Below are positions 1 to 7,133 of a stretch of 18,895 bases of DNA, piece by piece. A model generated the notes under the pieces. The model did no database searches, had not been told where the DNA came from, and was given only the letters and a program-made list of their open reading frames with translations. Made by a program: the position numbers and the translations under genes. Position 1 is the stretch's first letter, and every line of letters starts with the position of its first letter. Origin of the DNA: Anaerolineales bacterium (GTDB lineage: Bacteria; Chloroflexota; Anaerolineae; Anaerolineales; Villigracilaceae); the NCBI GenBank assembly GCA_025056515.1, contig JANWWB010000009.1, forward strand, positions 1 through 18,895. The letters are read 5' to 3'.

Positions 1-1
1 G

Positions 2-535
2 ATCTCAGCCTCGGACTTTATCTCCTACCTTAGATCCCGCACTCTGATAAAAACGGCTCAAAACCTCGAAGAAATCAGCCAAAACAACCTCAACCGCCAG
101 GCAGTTCTTTTTTCCAGCAGCCTGACAATTAATGACAGTAATAAAGCTATTTTTAACAATCGCTCTCTTGTTATTTTGGTTAACGGCAATCTAAATATCT
201 CAGTTAACGGCTCATTTTTGCCTGAAAATAGCAACCTTGCCTTTCTTATCAACGGCGCTCTTGCTTTTTCGCCAAGCACAGCTCAAGCCAAAGGGATTTT
301 CCTTGCCAACTCTGTTGACACCGGCGCCACCTCCAACCAAGGTCCGAATGCAAACATCTCTGCAGGCTATGGAAGTAACCGACCTACTGTAAAAATGTCT
401 TACAACAGAAAATCGGCTGCGTTCTGCGGGTATCGTGGGACAAGGACGATCGTAATCTGCCAAAACATAAAAAGTTATACACGCTTGACGGCAACTCTAG
501 AACATGCTACATTCGTTACATGCTTACTTTCCTGA
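2..535 (+). CDS. Partial CDS, C-terminal part of an Asn/Ser-rich surface or pilus-associated type protein
   Basis: This frame is open from the first bases of the window to a TGA at 533-535, so the true start lies upstream and about 177 residues are visible. The first 110 residues are rich in Asn, Ser and hydrophobic residues, with the pattern VILVNGNLNISVNGSF, then LAFLINGALAF, then GIFLANSVDTG. Alternating polar and hydrophobic strands of this kind (a 'voiced' NGN strand, a G-x-hydrophobic strand, a GIF/YxA strand ending in TG) are typical of beta-rich cell-surface and pilus-assembly-associated proteins in Chloroflexota and related bacteria. No catalytic motif is visible. After about position 370 the composition changes to Arg/Cys/Thr-rich sequence without that pattern, so the last 50 or so codons may be a frameshifted or extended tail. 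The DNA is more AT-rich than its neighbours up to about 300. The stop overlaps the start of the kinase gene by 16 bases. Identity is tentative. Confidence 0.42.
   Translation: MSASDFISYLRSRTLIKTAQNLEEISQNNLNRQAVLFSSSLTINDSNKAIFNNRSLVILVNGNLNISVNGSFLPENSNLAFLINGALAFSPSTAQAKGIFLANSVDTGATSNQGPNANISAGYGSNRPTVKMSYNRKSAAFCGYRGTRTIVICQNIKSYTRLTATLEHATFVTCLLS
485..513 (+). promoter_or_regulatory. Promoter of isopentenyl phosphate kinase (leaderless)
   Basis: TTGACG at 485-490, a 17-bp spacer and TACATT at 508-513 fit a sigma-70-type promoter. TG at 505-506, one base before the -10, adds an extended -10 element. Transcription would start near 519-521, exactly at the ATG at 520. No Shine-Dalgarno sequence precedes that ATG, so both signs point to a leaderless mRNA. 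This is inferred from sequence only. Confidence 0.45.
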
Positions 536-1311
536 AACTCGGTGGTTCACTTATCACAGACAAAACGCGCCCCTATACCCCACGTCTGGACTTGCTCCAA
601 CAGCTTGCCCAAGAAATTGCCCAAACCTTAAAAGAAACGCCTGGACTGTTCTTACTCCTCGGCCATGGCTCCGGTTCCTTTGGTCATGAGGCTGCCCGCC
701 GCTTCGATACCCATCGTGGCGTTTCTCGACCCGAGGCCTGGCGCGGCTTTGCCGAAGTTTGGTACCAGGCTTCGTCTTTGAACCGCATTGTCCTTGCAGC
801 CTTGCGCCAAGCCGACTTACCGGCCGTGACAATTTCGCCATTTTCTAGTATCACCGCCTACGCAAGACGGATTCTGATTTGGGACCTTTACCCCCTGCAA
901 ATGGCACTCGAACGCAACTTACTACCAGTCGTGCACGGAGATACAGTCTTCGATGAAGCGTTAGGAGGAACCATCCTGTCTACCGAAGACCTGTTTATCC
1001 ATTTGGCACACGAACTGCGTCCTCGTCGTATTCTATTAGCCGGCCTGGAAGAGGGTGTTTGGGCCGACTTTCCGGCGCGCACCCGCCTACTCACCGAACT
1101 GACTCCCGCCATGCTTGCCGAAAGCGCCTGGATGGTTGGCGAAGCAGTTGGAGCAGATGTCACTGGCGGTATGCGCGCAAAAGTAACACAAATGCTCAAA
1201 CTAGTAGAAGAACTCCCTGACCTAGAAGTCGTCATCTTTTCCGGAGCATTGCCTGGCAACCTCCGGCGCGCCTTGCAAGGCGAACCCATTGGCACACGCT
1301 TACATCGTTGA
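520..1311 (+). CDS. ipk: Isopentenyl phosphate kinase (IPK), amino acid kinase fold
   Basis: The predicted protein (263 aa, a usual length for IPK) phosphorylates isopentenyl phosphate to isopentenyl diphosphate using ATP, the last step of the alternative mevalonate route, in the cytosol. The N-terminal nucleotide-binding motif KLGGSLITDK is at residues 6-15. The glycine-rich stretch GHGSGSFGH at 48-56 carries the His (H56) that corresponds to the IPK catalytic histidine and separates IPK from other amino acid kinases. PVVHGDTVFD at 136-145 and TILSTED at 151-157 are further family signatures. The ATG at 520 is the first start in frame before the KLGGS motif; it has no ribosome binding site but sits on the predicted transcription start. 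No other mevalonate gene is in the window. A close alternative would be another amino acid kinase, but the SFGH motif makes that unlikely. Confidence 0.93.
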   Translation: MLTFLKLGGSLITDKTRPYTPRLDLLQQLAQEIAQTLKETPGLFLLLGHGSGSFGHEAARRFDTHRGVSRPEAWRGFAEVWYQASSLNRIVLAALRQADLPAVTISPFSSITAYARRILIWDLYPLQMALERNLLPVVHGDTVFDEALGGTILSTEDLFIHLAHELRPRRILLAGLEEGVWADFPARTRLLTELTPAMLAESAWMVGEAVGADVTGGMRAKVTQMLKLVEELPDLEVVIFSGALPGNLRRALQGEPIGTRLHR

Positions 1312-1336
1312 CAGGTTCTCCCGCCTCGATTAAACT
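1308..1336 (+). promoter_or_regulatory. Promoter of the dGTPase-like gene (and probably greA)
   Basis: A perfect TTGACA at 1308-1313 overlaps the TGA stop of the kinase gene. After a 17-bp spacer comes TAAACT at 1331-1336 (4 of 6 to consensus). A start near 1343 would leave a 5' leader of about 20 nt before the ATG at 1364. Sequence-based inference. Confidence 0.5.
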
Positions 1337-1363
1337 ACTTTCTTCGTTCCGCAGAGATAACAT

Positions 1364-2512
1364 ATGTATTCTCGACAAGACCTAGAAGAAATTGAAGACC
1401 GTAGCCTAGCGCCGTATGCCATGCGCAGCAAGGACAGCAAAGGGCGCGTCTACCTGGATACCGAACCGGAATATCGCACCGCTTTCCAGCGAGATCGCGA
1501 CCGGATTCTGCACACCACAGCCTTTCGCCGCCTAGAATACAAAACCCAGGTGTTCATCACGTACGAAGGCGATTACTTTCGCACTCGCCTGACGCACACC
1601 CTGGAAGTGGCGCAAATCGGTCGTACGATCGCCCGCGCCCTAGGAGCAAACGAAGACCTAGTTGAGGCGATTTGCCTAGCACACGACCTAGGGCATTCTC
1701 CCTTTGGTCATGCCGGCGAGTACGCCCTTAACCGCCTGATGGCCGATTACGGCGGCTTTGACCATAACAAACAATCTTTGCGCATCGTCACCGAACTCGA
1801 ACAACGCTATCCAGAATTCCCCGGCCTCAATCTCACCTGGGAAGTGCGCGAAGGGATTGTCAAACACGAATCCGAATACGACGTGGCAGACGCCCGCGAT
1901 TACAATCCTGAACTGCGCGGCAATCTCGAAACGCAGATCTCCAACGTCGCCGACGAGCTGGCCTATACTACACACGACTTGGACGATGGCCTGCGCTCCG
2001 GCCTCATCACCCCCCACGACCTCGAGGGCATTACCTTGTGGGAAATTCTGGTGCATACCTTCGGTTGGCGCGGGCCACTCCTGCCGGACATGGAACGCCA
2101 CCGTATGATTCGCCACCTCATCGGTTTACTGGTCACCGACCTGATACACACGACAGACGCCCGTCTGAAAGAGAGCAATGTTAAATCTCCGCTGGACATT
2201 CAAAAATTGCCCTATAACATCATCGGTTTCAGCGAAGAGATGCAGCGTCGTAATCGTGAATTGAAGGATTTTCTCTACCGAAAACTTTATCGCCACTATC
2301 GGGTGATGCGCATGCAGGTCAAAGCCGAACGTATCATCGAAGATCTGTTCAACGCCTATCGTACCCAACCGGAGATTCTGCCCAATCACGTCCAAAAATG
2401 GATTCCCATCCGTGGCCTAGAACGCACGATTTGTGACTATATCGCCGGTATGACCGACCGTTATGCAATCGAAGAACATGCTCGTTTACATGACCCCTAT
2501 CTTAAACCCTAA
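1364..2512 (+). CDS. dgt: Deoxyguanosinetriphosphate triphosphohydrolase-like protein (HD domain)
   Basis: This 382-aa HD-domain phosphohydrolase belongs to the dGTPase-like family, which removes triphosphate from dNTPs and so affects the dNTP pool. The metal-binding residues of the HD fold are all present: H78 in RLTHTLEVAQIGR, H107-D108 in CLAHDLGHSPFGHAGE, and D197 in NVADELAYTTHDLDDG. The N-terminal RTAFQRDRDRILHTTAFRRL (39-58) is the usual start of the family, and the tail from about 270 is the helical C-terminal region. The length fits the shorter, dGTPase-like branch and not the roughly 500-aa enterobacterial Dgt, so substrate preference (dGTP against other dNTPs) cannot be read from sequence. 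The ATG at 1364 follows only a weak purine stretch (CAGAG). greA follows after a 27-nt gap in the same direction, so the two are probably co-transcribed. Confidence 0.92.
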   Translation: MYSRQDLEEIEDRSLAPYAMRSKDSKGRVYLDTEPEYRTAFQRDRDRILHTTAFRRLEYKTQVFITYEGDYFRTRLTHTLEVAQIGRTIARALGANEDLVEAICLAHDLGHSPFGHAGEYALNRLMADYGGFDHNKQSLRIVTELEQRYPEFPGLNLTWEVREGIVKHESEYDVADARDYNPELRGNLETQISNVADELAYTTHDLDDGLRSGLITPHDLEGITLWEILVHTFGWRGPLLPDMERHRMIRHLIGLLVTDLIHTTDARLKESNVKSPLDIQKLPYNIIGFSEEMQRRNRELKDFLYRKLYRHYRVMRMQVKAERIIEDLFNAYRTQPEILPNHVQKWIPIRGLERTICDYIAGMTDRYAIEEHARLHDPYLKP

Positions 2513-2526
2513 AGGATTTATCGTTT

Positions 2527-2530
2527 GGAG
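2527..2530 (+). promoter_or_regulatory. Ribosome binding site fixing the greA start
   Basis: GGAG nine bases upstream of the ATG at 2540. It selects that ATG over an in-frame TTG at 2525, which would overlap the site. Confidence 0.65.
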
Positions 2531-2539
2531 TGGAAAGCA

Positions 2540-3007
2540 ATGAACACGCCGCAATACATTACTGCCGAAGGAGCACAAAAACTCAAAGCTGAGTTGGAAC
2601 GACTAAAAGGCCCAGAGCGCGAAGCGCTGGCCAAACGCCTGCGTGAGGCGATTCAGATGGGCGACCTCTCGGAAAACGCCGACTATCACAAAGCCAAAGA
2701 AGACCAAGCCTTTCTAGAAGGACGGATCCAAGAACTGGAATACATCCTGCGCACTGCTATCATCATTGAAGAGACAGATGGCCCCAAAGAAACCGTCTCC
2801 ATCGGAGCACGCGTGACCGTACAAGAAGACGGTCTTGAGCCGGAAGTATTTCAGATCGTCGGCGCCAAAGAGGCCGACCCACGCGCCGGTAAAATCTCGA
2901 ACGAATCCCCAATCGGTCGCGCCCTGCTTAACCATCGCGTCGGCGATACAGTCGAGGTGGACACGCCGGGAGGAAAAATAACCTTGACCATCCTTAAGAT
3001 CGAGTAA
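2540..3007 (+). CDS. greA: Transcription elongation factor GreA
   Basis: GreA enters the secondary channel of backtracked RNA polymerase and stimulates cleavage of the RNA 3' end. The 155-aa product matches the usual 155-160 aa. Residues 1-75 form the N-terminal coiled coil, with the family signature GDLSENADYH at 41-50. The acidic tip residues D42 and E45, which complete the polymerase cleavage centre, are both present. The C-terminal FKBP-like domain carries ISNESPIGRALL at 119-130 and ends GGKITLTILKIE. The gene follows the dGTPase-like gene by 27 nt and is closed by a strong hairpin with a T-tract at 3031-3067. Confidence 0.97.
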   Translation: MNTPQYITAEGAQKLKAELERLKGPEREALAKRLREAIQMGDLSENADYHKAKEDQAFLEGRIQELEYILRTAIIIEETDGPKETVSIGARVTVQEDGLEPEVFQIVGAKEADPRAGKISNESPIGRALLNHRVGDTVEVDTPGGKITLTILKIE

Positions 3008-3030
3008 GCGGCTGATAGACCCCAAAAAAC

Positions 3031-3067
3031 GAGCAGGTGAACTATTTGGATAACCTGCTCATTTTTT
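3031..3067. terminator. Bidirectional Rho-independent terminator between greA and the convergent hypothetical gene
   Basis: An 8-bp perfect stem (GAGCAGGT at 3031-3038 with ACCTGCTC at 3053-3060) is followed by TTTTTT at 3062-3067 on the + strand. On the other strand the stem is followed by an equivalent run, from the AAAAAA at about 3024-3029. It can therefore stop greA and the convergent gene ending at 3191. Confidence 0.85.
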
Positions 3068-3097
3068 CTTTCACGATCAGGGAAAGTGAAACAAACA

Positions 3098-3154
3098 ATC
3101 GGCGCCAACCGTGTCCTAGCAAAGACTCCCCCTTCCCACAGCGTTAGCGCCGAT
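3098..3154. repeat. Inverted repeat in the intergenic region between convergent genes
   Basis: ATCGGCGC at 3098-3105 is repeated as its exact reverse complement GCGCCGAT at 3147-3154, with a 41-nt loop. It lies between the greA terminator and the end of the convergent gene. Function unknown; the long loop argues against a simple terminator. Confidence 0.4.
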
Positions 3155-3190
3155 GAAAAAGGGCAAGGAAGACGTTTTAGGCCGTCACGG

Positions 3191-4183
3191 CTAGGCTACT
3201 TTTGGCCAGACTGCTAACTCTACCGTCAAACGATCGAAATGACTTTTAGCCGGCAGGGCATCTCCGGAAGCATACTCTATATCAGTAATAATCGCCACTA
3301 ATTGTAAGGCTTTGGTTTCCAGAATAATCTGCTTGCCGGGCTGTGCCAAGATCGGCTCACCTTTGGCCTCTAGGCGCTGGCGAATGGCCGGGTCGTTATA
3401 GGCATGGTTCGACATAATAACTTTGGTAACCGTCTGAATATCGCTTTTGTCGAACAACCAAAGCTCAAAAGCCGTAACCTTTTTCGGTTCGCCAACGCCG
3501 ATGGTGTCCGAAATCCCAATTCCACACTCGCCGAGGAATTCACCTGTTGGGAGTTCAATACTGAAGGACTCATCATAGTAATCATCGCCGCTGACATAAG
3601 TCGTAATGAATTGGGCGATTGGCGGCTCCTGTCCCATCGCCTCATAATCGGTCATCGGCGTCTGGTTAGAAAGTTGTTGCGCACGCCGAGCAGCCGAGAT
3701 TTCGCCACCGGCATAGCCTCGGAAGAGGGGGATCACAAAACGAAACGCCAAAAAGGCCACCAGCAGAACGGCCAGGATACCGCCACCAATGATAACCACA
3801 AGCATGCCTGTTCCGGGCGCGGCCGGTTCTTCAGGCGATGGGGTTGCGCCCTCCCCGGCGCTATCCAGAAGAAGCTGAAAGTTCGCAATCGCAAGCGGAT
3901 TGAGATACCCCGGCTGGTTCATCACTGCATTCATCGCCGTTGGGCCTTGCGCACCCAGCGAGCGATAACGCGCCAGAGCGAGTTCTCGGTCGCCATTTTT
4001 CTCATAGGACTCAATCGTCATGCGGAGGTAATCGGCCGCGTAGGTCGTATTCAGATACGATGGGTCGGCATCTTTCCACTCAACCGGCCACAACCACCAC
4101 CCAAGAATAACCAGGCCAATGAACAAGCCAATCACAAACCCCAGTCCACCCGCCACAATCGGTTTTTTGATGAAAGCCAGCAT
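3191..4183 (-). CDS. Conserved-type hypothetical membrane protein with two TM segments
   Basis: I do not recognise this 330-aa protein. It begins MLAFIKKP and has a strongly hydrophobic segment at about residues 10-32. Residues 33-125 form an extracytoplasmic-type or soluble helical region (PSYLNTTYAADYLRMTIESYEKNG), ending in a Pro/Glu/Ala-rich linker. A second hydrophobic segment spans about 126-154, followed by a mainly beta, acidic cytosolic-type domain with ITTYVSGDDYYDESFSIE at 193-210 and FELWLFDKSDI at 239-249. With both ends on the same side, the middle part would sit outside the membrane. The ATG at 4183 has AAGGAG (4191-4196) seven bases upstream; an in-frame start eight codons earlier would lie over this site and is less likely. 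It is transcribed alone toward the bidirectional terminator. No enzymatic motif is visible. Confidence 0.75.
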   Translation of the reverse strand: MLAFIKKPIVAGGLGFVIGLFIGLVILGWWLWPVEWKDADPSYLNTTYAADYLRMTIESYEKNGDRELALARYRSLGAQGPTAMNAVMNQPGYLNPLAIANFQLLLDSAGEGATPSPEEPAAPGTGMLVVIIGGGILAVLLVAFLAFRFVIPLFRGYAGGEISAARRAQQLSNQTPMTDYEAMGQEPPIAQFITTYVSGDDYYDESFSIELPTGEFLGECGIGISDTIGVGEPKKVTAFELWLFDKSDIQTVTKVIMSNHAYNDPAIRQRLEAKGEPILAQPGKQIILETKALQLVAIITDIEYASGDALPAKSHFDRLTVELAVWPKVA

Positions 4184-4190
4184 GGTTCTT

Positions 4191-4196
4191 CTCCTT
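4191..4196 (-). promoter_or_regulatory. Ribosome binding site of the two-TM hypothetical gene
   Basis: On the - strand AAGGAG, within a longer run of GGA repeats, sits seven bases before the ATG at 4183. It decides that start. Confidence 0.65.
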
Positions 4197-4218
4197 CCTC
4201 CAAGCAATCCTTGCTCTG

Positions 4219-4247
4219 ATTATACAGCAACCCAGAACAGATAGCAT
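4219..4247 (-). promoter_or_regulatory. Probable promoter of the two-TM hypothetical gene
   Basis: On the - strand a perfect TATAAT lies at 4224-4219. Transcription would begin near 4212, about 30 nt before the ATG at 4183. The -35 region (about 4242-4247) is poor, so the call rests on the -10 and its position. Confidence 0.4.
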
Positions 4248-4280
4248 AATTAATTTGGTGATTTCCCACTATCAAGAGTT

Positions 4281-4402
4281 GCTCTGTTGTAAACTAGGAT
4301 ATCGTGTCACTGCAAGGCGGCGCAGTCACCGAAGCGGTCTGCCGGCTCATTTGGAGGCATTGGTCATCTAGCACGATTCCAAGGTTTTGTCATCTTCAAA
4401 GG
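4281..4402 (-). repeat. Dispersed intergenic repeat, copy A
   Basis: This stretch aligns over its whole length with 7011-7133. The two share GTCACTGCAAGGCGGCG exactly, GCTnTGTTGnAAAC at one end, and TCTAGCAC followed by a CnAGGnTTTT block at the other, with scattered differences between. Both copies have the same orientation and lie on either side of topA. Read on the - strand, short common peptide-like patterns appear but are broken by stops, so it is not a functional gene now. It may be the remnant of a mobile element end or a structured RNA element. Confidence 0.65.
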
Positions 4403-4621
4403 CTCATCACGATGCATGCATTTTAAGTTTCCCAAGTCTTTGCAACTGAGCAAAAACGAGTAACCCTCTAGCTACCCTCACCCCGTTGCTCAAAGACGAA
4501 CTCCTGGTAGACGCATAAAGTCCACTCAAGCAGATTGAATCGCTCGGCTAGTCTTCGTCAAGCGGTTTTGAGATGAAGAGCCAGGACATCAATGTCCGGC
4601 CAGAACGAATGACAAAGATCG
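4403..4621. other. Non-coding stretch downstream of topA
   Basis: I see no convincing gene here. It contains a 7-bp inverted repeat (TGAGCAA at 4447-4453 with TTGCTCA at 4486-4492). A small hairpin (GGACAT at 4584-4589 with ATGTCC at 4592-4597) lies about 25-40 bases past the topA stop, without a T-tract, and could at most be a weak 3' end for topA. Confidence 0.4.
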
Positions 4622-6931
4622 TTATGCTGTCTCGATTGCCTCCGGAAGAATAGCCTCTAGCATAAAAGTCTCTTCACACTTCAGGCATTGAGCTTCTCTC
4701 TTATTGGCTAGCACCAACAAGCCATTGCACTTGGGGCAAGGCGAGGGCAAAGGCTGCTTCCAAGAGGTGAAGTCACAAGATGGGTATGTCTTGCATCCAT
4801 AAAACGTTTTTCCGCGGCGCGTTTTGCGCTCAACCAGTGGGTTACCACACTTCGGACAAGCGACGCCAATCTCTTCCAGCCAAGTTTCTGTATAACGACA
4901 TTCTGGGAAACCAGAACAAGCGATAAACTTGCCGTAACGACCGTAACGCATCACCAAGTCTTTACCACACTGAGGACAAGAACGGCCAATCCGTTCAGGG
5001 CCACTTTTGCTGACCGGCATTTCTGCTTGGGCGCGTCGTACGGTCTCTTCAAAAGGTGTGTAGAAGGCACGTATCACCTTTTCCCACTTGGCCTTGCCAG
5101 CGGCAATTCGGTCTAAATCTTCTTCCATACGCGCCGTAAACTGGTAATCCACGATTTCCGGAAAATACTTTTCCAACAACTCGGTCACTAAAATCCCTGT
5201 CTCGGTCGGGACAAGACGGCGGTCAATTCGTTCCACATACCCTCGTTGCTGGATGGTCGAGAGGGTTGGAGCATACGTGGACGGTCGGCCAATCCCATAC
5301 TCCTCCAACGCCTGCACCAAGCTGGCCTCTGAATAGCGAGGCGGCGGCTGCGTGAAATGTTGTTCCGGAATCAAACGAACCAATTGCTGTTTTTGCCCCT
5401 CAACCACCGAAGCAGGAATGCGGACATTCATTTCGTCTTCTTCGCTCTTGACATCCTCATCACGGGCTTCTTCATACACAATCAAGAAACCGGGGAATTT
5501 AACCGCAGAACCCGAGGAGCGGAATAGGTACTCGTGCGCCGAACTGCGACCGGTTACCTCAACCGAGAGTGTATCGTATACCGCCGCTTCCATTTGACAG
5601 GCAACAAAGCGCTGCCAGATAAGCTGATACAGTTTGAACATTGCCGGTTCGAGATACGGACGCACTTTCTCCGGGTCCCGAAAGACCGACGTGGGACGAA
5701 TCGCCTCATGCGCTTCCTGTGCTCCAGCTACTTTCTTGGTGTACTCGATCGGTTTTTCAGGCAGGAAATCCGCTCCGTAACGTTGAGCAATATAGCGGCG
5801 TGCTTCCTCACGAGCCACTTCGGCAATGTTGGTCGAATCGGTACGCATATACGTAATCAGGCCGGTCGTTCCACCCTCCCCGACATCGACACCCTCATAT
5901 AGTCCTTGGGCCAGCGCCATTGTCCGTTTGGCTGTAAAGCCCAGTTTACGAGCGGCTTCTTGTTGAAGGGTAGAGGTAATGAACGGCGGGGAAGGGCGCC
6001 GCCGACGTTCACCACGCTTCAGGCGCGTCACAACATAAGAAGCCGTTTCCATATCGGCCAAGAGAGGACGAACAGCCTCCTCATTCCCCAAGGCAGGGTC
6101 TTGGTCGTCAATTTTGGCCAATCTGGCCAAAAAGGTAGTTTTCTTCTCACTTTCCGGTCGAAACTCTGCTGTAATCGTCCAATACTCAACCGGCACAAAA
6201 GCCTGAATCTCTCGCTCGCGCTCAACAATCATGCGTAGAGCCACCGACTGAACGCGTCCAGCCGACAGCCGCGAGCGAACTTTCTCCCAAAGAATCGGAC
6301 TAATGCTATACCCAACTAACCGATCTAACACGCGTCGCGCTTGTTGCGCGTTGACGAGATTCATGTTGATTTCCCTTGGGTGCGCAAACGCTTCTCGAAT
6401 CGCGTGTTCGGTAATTTCATGGAAGACAACGCGGCGTGCTCGTTTTGGGTCAATTGAAGCCGCTTCGAGTAAATGCCAGGAAATTGCTTCACCTTCCCGG
6501 TCCGGGTCAGTTGCCAAGTAAATCTCAGCATGTTCTTGTGCAAGCCGCTTCAGATCTTTTACAACCTCTTTCTTTTCTTTTGGAACGCGGTAGGTGGGCT
6601 TAAAATCATGTTCGATATCCACCGAAAGTTGTGAGCGAAGCAAATCGCGAACATGACCTACCGAAGCACGTACGGTATACTCTTTGCCGAGAAAACGTCC
6701 GACGGTCTTTGCCTTAGCCGGCGACTCGACAATTACCAACTTTCCAGAACGATGTGCGTCCTTCTCTGGCTTGACCAATTCCTGATGAGCTTCTGTCACT
6801 CCAAGGCGAAACATCGCCGTACCACATTCCGGACAGATGCCTCGCGTAATGGGCGACCCTGCCTTGTTGAAATCGGGCTGAGGATTGAGCATTTCACGTT
6901 TTGTTTTGCATTTGACGCAATAAGCTTCCAC
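4622..6931 (-). CDS. topA: DNA topoisomerase I (type IA) with N-terminal DUF5679-type zinc ribbon
   Basis: This 769-aa enzyme relaxes negative supercoils by single-strand passage. Residues 1-50 form an extra zinc ribbon (YCVKCKTKRE at 4-13, ICPECGTAMFRLG at 32-44), of the DUF5679 type, placed before the usual start of TopA. The TOPRIM domain begins KLVIVESPAKAKTVGRF at 64-80, with E69 and TDPDREGE at 141-148 (D142, D144, E146) as metal ligands. The active-site tyrosine is Y361 in GLITYMRTDST. Three C-terminal zinc fingers start with CPQC (652-655), CPKC (692-695) and CPKC (732-735). The start is GTG at 6931, with AGGAGGT six bases upstream. topA stands alone between two copies of an intergenic repeat and is not tightly linked to manC upstream. 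Confidence 0.97.
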   Translation of the reverse strand: MEAYCVKCKTKREMLNPQPDFNKAGSPITRGICPECGTAMFRLGVTEAHQELVKPEKDAHRSGKLVIVESPAKAKTVGRFLGKEYTVRASVGHVRDLLRSQLSVDIEHDFKPTYRVPKEKKEVVKDLKRLAQEHAEIYLATDPDREGEAISWHLLEAASIDPKRARRVVFHEITEHAIREAFAHPREINMNLVNAQQARRVLDRLVGYSISPILWEKVRSRLSAGRVQSVALRMIVEREREIQAFVPVEYWTITAEFRPESEKKTTFLARLAKIDDQDPALGNEEAVRPLLADMETASYVVTRLKRGERRRRPSPPFITSTLQQEAARKLGFTAKRTMALAQGLYEGVDVGEGGTTGLITYMRTDSTNIAEVAREEARRYIAQRYGADFLPEKPIEYTKKVAGAQEAHEAIRPTSVFRDPEKVRPYLEPAMFKLYQLIWQRFVACQMEAAVYDTLSVEVTGRSSAHEYLFRSSGSAVKFPGFLIVYEEARDEDVKSEEDEMNVRIPASVVEGQKQQLVRLIPEQHFTQPPPRYSEASLVQALEEYGIGRPSTYAPTLSTIQQRGYVERIDRRLVPTETGILVTELLEKYFPEIVDYQFTARMEEDLDRIAAGKAKWEKVIRAFYTPFEETVRRAQAEMPVSKSGPERIGRSCPQCGKDLVMRYGRYGKFIACSGFPECRYTETWLEEIGVACPKCGNPLVERKTRRGKTFYGCKTYPSCDFTSWKQPLPSPCPKCNGLLVLANKREAQCLKCEETFMLEAILPEAIETA

Positions 6932-6937
6932 CAGAGC

Positions 6938-6944
6938 ACCTCCT
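6938..6944 (-). promoter_or_regulatory. Ribosome binding site deciding the GTG start of topA
   Basis: On the - strand AGGAGGT, a near-perfect anti-SD complement, lies six bases before GTG at 6931. It supports translation of the whole N-terminal zinc ribbon as part of TopA. Confidence 0.8.
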
Positions 6945-7010
6945 TGTTTGTCAGCGGCAAGAGCCGCCCAAAGTTTTTCGAATCAAGCAGGAAGATAACC
7001 CTCACACATG

Positions 7011-7133
7011 GCTTTGTTGCAAACATAGAGTATCATGTCACTGCAAGGCGGCGAGGCCACCTACAGCAGTCTCCCAGATCATCGGACGACTTCGTCGTCT
7101 AGCACAAGACCAGGGTTTTACTGGCTTCATAGG
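7011..7133 (-). repeat. Dispersed intergenic repeat, copy B
   Basis: Second copy of the repeat at 4281-4402, in the same orientation. It runs into the last two codons of manC (stop at 7127-7129). Inside it, GACGAC (7085-7090) and GTCGTC (7094-7099) form a perfect 6-bp hairpin that is not kept in copy A. It fills most of the 195-bp gap between manC and topA, so any topA promoter must lie in or next to it. I see no clear topA promoter there. Confidence 0.65.

Noticed and set aside
3404..4219. A 271-aa + strand frame opposite the two-TM gene
   Set aside because: It is antisense to a gene with better start signals, membrane segments and composition; its residues (many Arg, Asn, His) look like a shadow.
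4584..4597. Hairpin GGACAT/ATGTCC as a topA terminator
   Set aside because: Only six base pairs with a 2-nt loop as drawn and no T-tract after it.
7038..7130. A 30-aa reading frame on the - strand whose ATG overlaps the manC stop, inside repeat copy B
   Set aside because: The matching frame in repeat copy A has a stop in the middle and different residues, so there is no sign of protein-level conservation.
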